This document shows positions 14,093 through 17,098 of a DNA stretch of 17,098 bases, in pieces (the first letter of the stretch is position 1; each line of letters starts with the position of its first letter). The notes under the pieces were generated by a model. That model was not told the origin of the DNA. It made no database searches and saw only the letters and a list, made by a program, of their open reading frames with translations. Both the position numbers and the translations under genes were made by a program. Source of the stretch: an uncultured Selenomonadales bacterium (GTDB taxonomy: Bacteria > Bacillota > Negativicutes > Selenomonadales > Selenomonadaceae); assembly GCA_937915725.1 (NCBI GenBank), contig CALGGV010000036.1, forward strand, positions 1-17,098, read 5' to 3'.

Positions 14093-14599
14093 ATGAGCGA
14101 TTTTAACGCCACGCTTATTGACAATTTGGCGTATATTTTTATTGCTTTTGGAATTATAATTGCTGTAATGATTGCATTTATAGTTAGTTTGGAGGCGCAC
14201 CTTTCAGATATGAAAAAGCGTTATCGAAAAATTATGATGAGTGATGACGATGATTCTAACGCCCAACAAATTTTGATTAAGCACGGCGAAAGAATTAATT
14301 CTGCGCTTGACGCCGAAGAAAAATTAACCGGCGAATTAAATCAGCTTAAAGAATTAATCAATCATTCAATCAGCCGCGTTGCCGTTGTTCGTTTCAACGC
14401 CTTCAAAGATGATACTGCAGAATTAAGTTATTGTATTGCGTTGCTTGACGCTGAAAATAGCGGTGTTATAATTTCTTCGCTTAATGGCAGAGACTTTTCG
14501 CGCAGTTATGTTAAACCTATTGTAAAAGGCGATTCTGTAACTTACAAACTTACAAAAGAAGAAGAACAAGCCCTGCGCGACGCCTCAGCTGAAAAATAA
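14093..14599 (+). CDS. DUF4446 family membrane-anchored protein
   Basis: A 168-residue protein with one N-terminal membrane helix (~10-33, LAYIFIAFGIIIAVMIAFIV), a basic stretch with MKKRYRKIM, a short helical or coiled region (~55-93) and a C-terminal domain SRVAVVRFNAFKDDTAELSYCIALLDAENSGVIISSLNGRDFSRSYVKPIVKG that matches the DUF4446 family pattern. The function of the family is unknown; it is often found close to parA/parB in Firmicutes. It starts with ATG behind AAAGGAG (14078-14084), 18 nt after parB, and is followed within 19 nt by the M23 peptidase gene. The position between segregation and cell-wall genes suggests a link to cell-cycle or envelope work, but nothing in the sequence shows an enzymatic site. 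Confidence 0.85.
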   Translation: MSDFNATLIDNLAYIFIAFGIIIAVMIAFIVSLEAHLSDMKKRYRKIMMSDDDDSNAQQILIKHGERINSALDAEEKLTGELNQLKELINHSISRVAVVRFNAFKDDTAELSYCIALLDAENSGVIISSLNGRDFSRSYVKPIVKGDSVTYKLTKEEEQALRDASAEK

Positions 14600-14618
14600 C
14601 GGGAGGAATTTTAAAAAA

Positions 14619-15920
14619 TTGGACGAGGAAAAAAAAGATTATCTGATAACAATCACGGGCAAAGGCAAGCGGCGAGAAATTCATTTATCGGCGTTTGGAT
14701 TTAATTTTGGGCTTTTTGTGATAATGTTATGCGCGTTTATTTTTATTGGAACTTGCAGTTATTCAGTTTATGAAATTTTACATTATAGGCAAAATCGTGA
14801 AATTATTAGTGAAGTACAACGCGCCGGCGAAATGCAACAGGAACAACTTTTAGCCGTTTCAAAAAAAGCCGCAAATTTAAGCGAAACAATTCAAAATCTT
14901 GCACAGCAGGAAGAAGAATTGAGAATTCAAGCGGGATTGAATAAACCTGCGCGCGAAGATAAAATTTCTGAAGAAAATATCCCCGCCGAAAATCAATCTG
15001 AATGGATACCGCCCGACGCCGAAAATCAACCTACTGTTGAAATTAAATCAGAGTGGGTACCGCCGGACGCCGAAAATAAACCCACCGCTGAAATTAAATC
15101 TGAATGGGTACCGCCCGCAGATGAAATTCCTGAACTTGGAGAAATTGCGCCTATCGAAGGCTTGCCTAATCCTGAAGATTTACCCGCACTTGAAAATATT
15201 CCTGCAAGTGTAGAAATTCCCGCGCCGGAAACTAAATCTGAATGGTTGCCGCCGTATGTTGAGGGAGCTTATACAGGGCAAGGCGGACCTTTGCCGGATT
15301 TAAAAATTGGTGACGTTTCAGAGGCGTTAGAAATGATTGAACAGCGCGTGGCAATTCGCCTTGAAAGTCTTGATGATTTTCAAAATGAATTAAAATATCG
15401 CCGCGAGCAAATGTATCTTGTTGCTGAAGTTCCTGCAAATACTACCGGAACTTTTGGAACGGTTATAGTTGAAAACGGCTTTGCAAGTATGCCCAATTTG
15501 ACGCTTGATTTAGGGCAATTCGGCGGCGCGCCTTCAAATGATCCAAATATGCCTTCAATTTGGCCAACAACCGGCGTTGTCACTTCGCCCTATGGTTTAC
15601 GCTGGGGCGGTACTGATTTTCATCCGGGTATTGATATTGCAAACGATATGGGGACACCTATTGTTGCAACGGCTGATGGAATTGTTGAATACGCGGGTTG
15701 GAATGCCGGCGGTTATGGTAATATGGTCGATATAAATCACGGCAACGGCTTAATGACGCGCTACGGGCACGCCTCGCAAGTTGTAGTTACAGCGGGGCAA
15801 TATGTCAAACGCGGACAGTTAATCGCCTATATGGGAAGTACAGGATTTAGCACGGGACCGCACGTTCATTACGAAGTTCACGTAAACGGGCAAAGAGTAA
15901 ATCCAATAAGTTATCTTTAA
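14619..15920 (+). CDS. Membrane-anchored M23 (LytM-type) endopeptidase with Trp-Pro repeats
   Basis: Peptidoglycan hydrolase cutting peptide cross-links, anchored in the membrane with the catalytic domain outside. Order in 433 residues: basic cytoplasmic N-terminus (GKGKRRE), one membrane helix (~28-52), a coiled coil (~56-105), a Pro/Glu-rich linker (~110-215) with repeated SEWxPP units, a helical segment (~230-270), then the peptidase domain (~305-433). All zinc and catalytic residues are present: H335 and D339 in HPGID, H384 in YGHAS, H415 and H417 in GPHVHYE, so it should be active, unlike EnvC/NlpD-type regulators. The TTG start lies 12 nt after GGGAGG (14601-14606), a longer gap than usual, but no better start is seen. 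It follows DUF4446 closely and belongs to the parAB unit. Confidence 0.92.
   Translation: MDEEKKDYLITITGKGKRREIHLSAFGFNFGLFVIMLCAFIFIGTCSYSVYEILHYRQNREIISEVQRAGEMQQEQLLAVSKKAANLSETIQNLAQQEEELRIQAGLNKPAREDKISEENIPAENQSEWIPPDAENQPTVEIKSEWVPPDAENKPTAEIKSEWVPPADEIPELGEIAPIEGLPNPEDLPALENIPASVEIPAPETKSEWLPPYVEGAYTGQGGPLPDLKIGDVSEALEMIEQRVAIRLESLDDFQNELKYRREQMYLVAEVPANTTGTFGTVIVENGFASMPNLTLDLGQFGGAPSNDPNMPSIWPTTGVVTSPYGLRWGGTDFHPGIDIANDMGTPIVATADGIVEYAGWNAGGYGNMVDINHGNGLMTRYGHASQVVVTAGQYVKRGQLIAYMGSTGFSTGPHVHYEVHVNGQRVNPISYL
14997..15110 (+). repeat. 51-nt in-frame tandem repeat in the M23 linker
   Basis: Two adjacent 17-codon units start at 14997 and 15048 (SEWIPPDAENQPTVEIK, SEWVPPDAENKPTAEIK), and a third, broken after SEWVPP, starts at 15099. 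A fourth SEWLPP occurs at 15237. Units differ mainly at third positions and a few codons, so the duplication is not recent. Confidence 0.9.
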
Positions 15921-15939
15921 AATGTTAGGAAGATGATAA

Positions 15940-16698
15940 ATGGCAACAAAAATTTTGTTAGTAACTCAAGGTTTTTCATTTATGGGCAATTCCATTCAAA
16001 AAACTTTAGAAAAAGCAGGTTATGAAGTTGTAAGAATTGATCCGCTTGTAGAGGACTTAGCCGCAAATAAAACCAGTTCAAATATAATGGTTTTTTATCT
16101 CGGCAAATTCATTGAAGATATTCCGCAATTTTTGGTTTATCTGAAAGATTTTTGCGTTGAAGAAGAAAAAGTCTTAGTCTTAATCGGCAACAATGACGAA
16201 TTGGCAACAGTTCAAGAAGTTATTCCGGAAACTGTAATAGCTACAACTTTGGAACGCCCTGTTGACTTAAAAAAACTTGTTCAAAGTGTAGATAAAATTT
16301 CGCAGTCCGTAAACAACAACGAATTTAAGCGAAATATTTTGTTGGTTGACGACGATACAACTTTCTTAAAAATGATGAAAAATTGGCTTGAAAAATATTA
16401 CCGCGTAACAATCGTAACAAGCGGCACGCAAGCTTTAATGTATCTTGCAGACAATAAACCGGATTTAATTTTACTTGATTATGAAATGCCCGTGACTTCC
16501 GGTCCTCAAGTTTTGGAAATGATTCGCAGTGAAACGAAAGTTGGAAAAGTTCCTGTAATGTTTTTGACGGGCAAAAGTGACAAAGAAAGTATTGTAAAAG
16601 TTTTGGCACTCAAGCCGGACGGTTATCTTTTAAAATCTTTAAATCGTGAACAAATTTTGGCAACGTTAAGCCAATTTTTCAGCAAAATAGAACACTAA
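15940..16698 (+). CDS. Two-receiver response regulator without output domain (pseudo-receiver + receiver)
   Basis: A 252-residue protein with two CheY-like folds and nothing else. The second receiver (~131-250) is complete: acidic pocket D137-D139 in LLVDDDTTF, phospho-acceptor D180 in LILLDYEMP, T210 in FLTGK and K232 in LLKS. The first (~1-118) has the same layout (KILLVTQGF, IMVFYLG, VLVLIGN, ERPVDLKKL) but lacks the acidic pair and the acceptor Asp, so it is probably a pseudo-receiver that cannot be phosphorylated. With no DNA-binding or enzymatic domain, output should be by protein contact, as in CheY or DivK-type proteins. No histidine kinase is in the window. It starts with ATG behind GGAAGA (15929-15934), 19 nt after the M23 gene. 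Confidence 0.85.
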   Translation: MATKILLVTQGFSFMGNSIQKTLEKAGYEVVRIDPLVEDLAANKTSSNIMVFYLGKFIEDIPQFLVYLKDFCVEEEKVLVLIGNNDELATVQEVIPETVIATTLERPVDLKKLVQSVDKISQSVNNNEFKRNILLVDDDTTFLKMMKNWLEKYYRVTIVTSGTQALMYLADNKPDLILLDYEMPVTSGPQVLEMIRSETKVGKVPVMFLTGKSDKESIVKVLALKPDGYLLKSLNREQILATLSQFFSKIEH

Positions 16699-16701
16699 AA
16701 A

Positions 16702-16750
16702 ACAGGCGGTAATTCTATCAATTCTTAAAATCCGAAAAAAGACAGGCGGT
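16702..16750 (+). repeat. Duplicated 9-mer before the DAK2 gene
   Basis: ACAGGCGGT occurs at 16702-16710 and again at 16742-16750, 40 nt apart. The second copy is at ribosome-binding distance from ATG 16758 and probably serves it; the first has no start codon after it. The 59-base spacer between the response regulator and the DAK2 gene shows no terminator. Confidence 0.5.
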
Positions 16751-16757
16751 GAAAAAA

Positions 16758-17098
16758 ATGACTGGAATTAGGGAAGTCATCACTGGCGGCGATTTCAAAA
16801 GAATGGTTTCCGGTGCGTACAGTGAATTTTTGCTTGAATATGAAAACATAAATTTGCAAATTGGCGCGGGAACTTTGCCGGGTACGCACATTTTGCGGAC
16901 GATGGGAGCTGCAGTTATGCCGCTTGCTGATGCCAAAGATGACAGTATAGGCGGTTTAAGTCGCAGGGTTGCAACGGCGGCAGTTTTTGGAGCGCGTGGA
17001 AATGCCGGCGTAGTTTTGGCGCAAATGTTTAGGGGAATTGCTACAGGGCTTGCAGGAAAATATGAGGCTACGGGCTCGGAATTCGGCAAGGCTTTTCA
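16758..17098 (+). CDS. DAK2 (DhaL/FakA-like) domain protein, N-terminal part, degenerate active site, 3' end outside window
   Basis: The first 113 residues of a frame that is still open at the window end. GARGNAGVVLAQMFRGIATGL (78-98) is the clear signature of the DAK2/DhaL domain in FakA/YloV-type fatty-acid kinases, and ITGGDFKRMVSGAYSEFLL (8-26) matches the family N-terminus. In true kinases the next segment reads like LNVFPVPDGDTGTNM and its Asp residues hold Mg-ADP; here residues 31-50 read INLQIGAGTLPGTHILRTMG, with no Asp at all. The domain is therefore probably non-catalytic, or uses another ligand. ATG 16758 follows AGGCGGT (16744-16750). It may share the transcript of the response regulator. 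The opposite strand is open across nearly the whole region, but the coding signal is on this strand. The family is fairly sure; function is not. Confidence 0.7.
   Translation, partial: MTGIREVITGGDFKRMVSGAYSEFLLEYENINLQIGAGTLPGTHILRTMGAAVMPLADAKDDSIGGLSRRVATAAVFGARGNAGVVLAQMFRGIATGLAGKYEATGSEFGKAF

Noticed and set aside
16718..17089. Long open frame on the minus strand at the right end
   Set aside because: It is antisense to the DAK2-family reading frame, which has a Shine-Dalgarno, an ATG and a conserved GARGNAG motif; the minus-strand product has no recognisable domain.

Overview
The window is 17 kb of AT-rich bacterial chromosome, densely coded, with housekeeping genes and a few accessory items. 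The gene content (Rex, a two-gene ilvBN, ParA/ParB next to a DUF4446 protein and an M23 peptidase, a FakA-like DAK2 protein, several TTG starts behind purine-rich Shine-Dalgarno sequences) suggests an anaerobic Firmicute. An O-antigen-ligase-type protein and a DUF535 (VirK/YbjX) protein would fit the diderm Negativicutes/Selenomonadales. That placement is inference from gene content, not a sequence match.

Left part, plus strand (1-5483): the 3' part of lepA ends at a hairpin terminator. Then comes a tight three-gene unit: a polytopic membrane protein with GT-C glycosyltransferase character, hemW (overlapping it by an ATGA) and a TPR/GT41 (SPINDLY/OGT-type) glycosyltransferase. The unit ends in a hairpin that also serves the converging genes.

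Middle, minus strand (5511-8577): a PIN-domain toxin and its probable antitoxin, overlapping by an ATGA; then ilvB-ilvN for acetolactate synthase, with its own terminator. A heptamer-repeat hairpin sits between ilvB and ilvN and appears to separate a Shine-Dalgarno sequence from ilvN.

Right part, plus strand (8609-17098): a divergent promoter region serves ilvBN on one side and an operon of a DUF535 protein, an O-antigen-ligase-like polymerase/ligase and the redox repressor Rex on the other. A 358-base non-coding stretch holding inverted repeats follows. Then comes parA-parB-DUF4446-M23 peptidase-response regulator-DAK2 protein, the last cut by the window end. This run joins chromosome segregation with cell-wall hydrolysis and phospho-signalling, probably as one transcription unit.

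No complete new defence or mobile system is visible. The points most worth follow-up are the repeat element inside ilvBN, the DAK2 protein that seems to have lost its nucleotide/Mg motif next to a pseudo-receiver/receiver protein, the palindromic non-coding block between rex and parA, and the large charged insertion in the ligase-like protein. Several start codons were moved from the longest open frame to the codon correctly spaced from a Shine-Dalgarno sequence; each case is stated in its entry.
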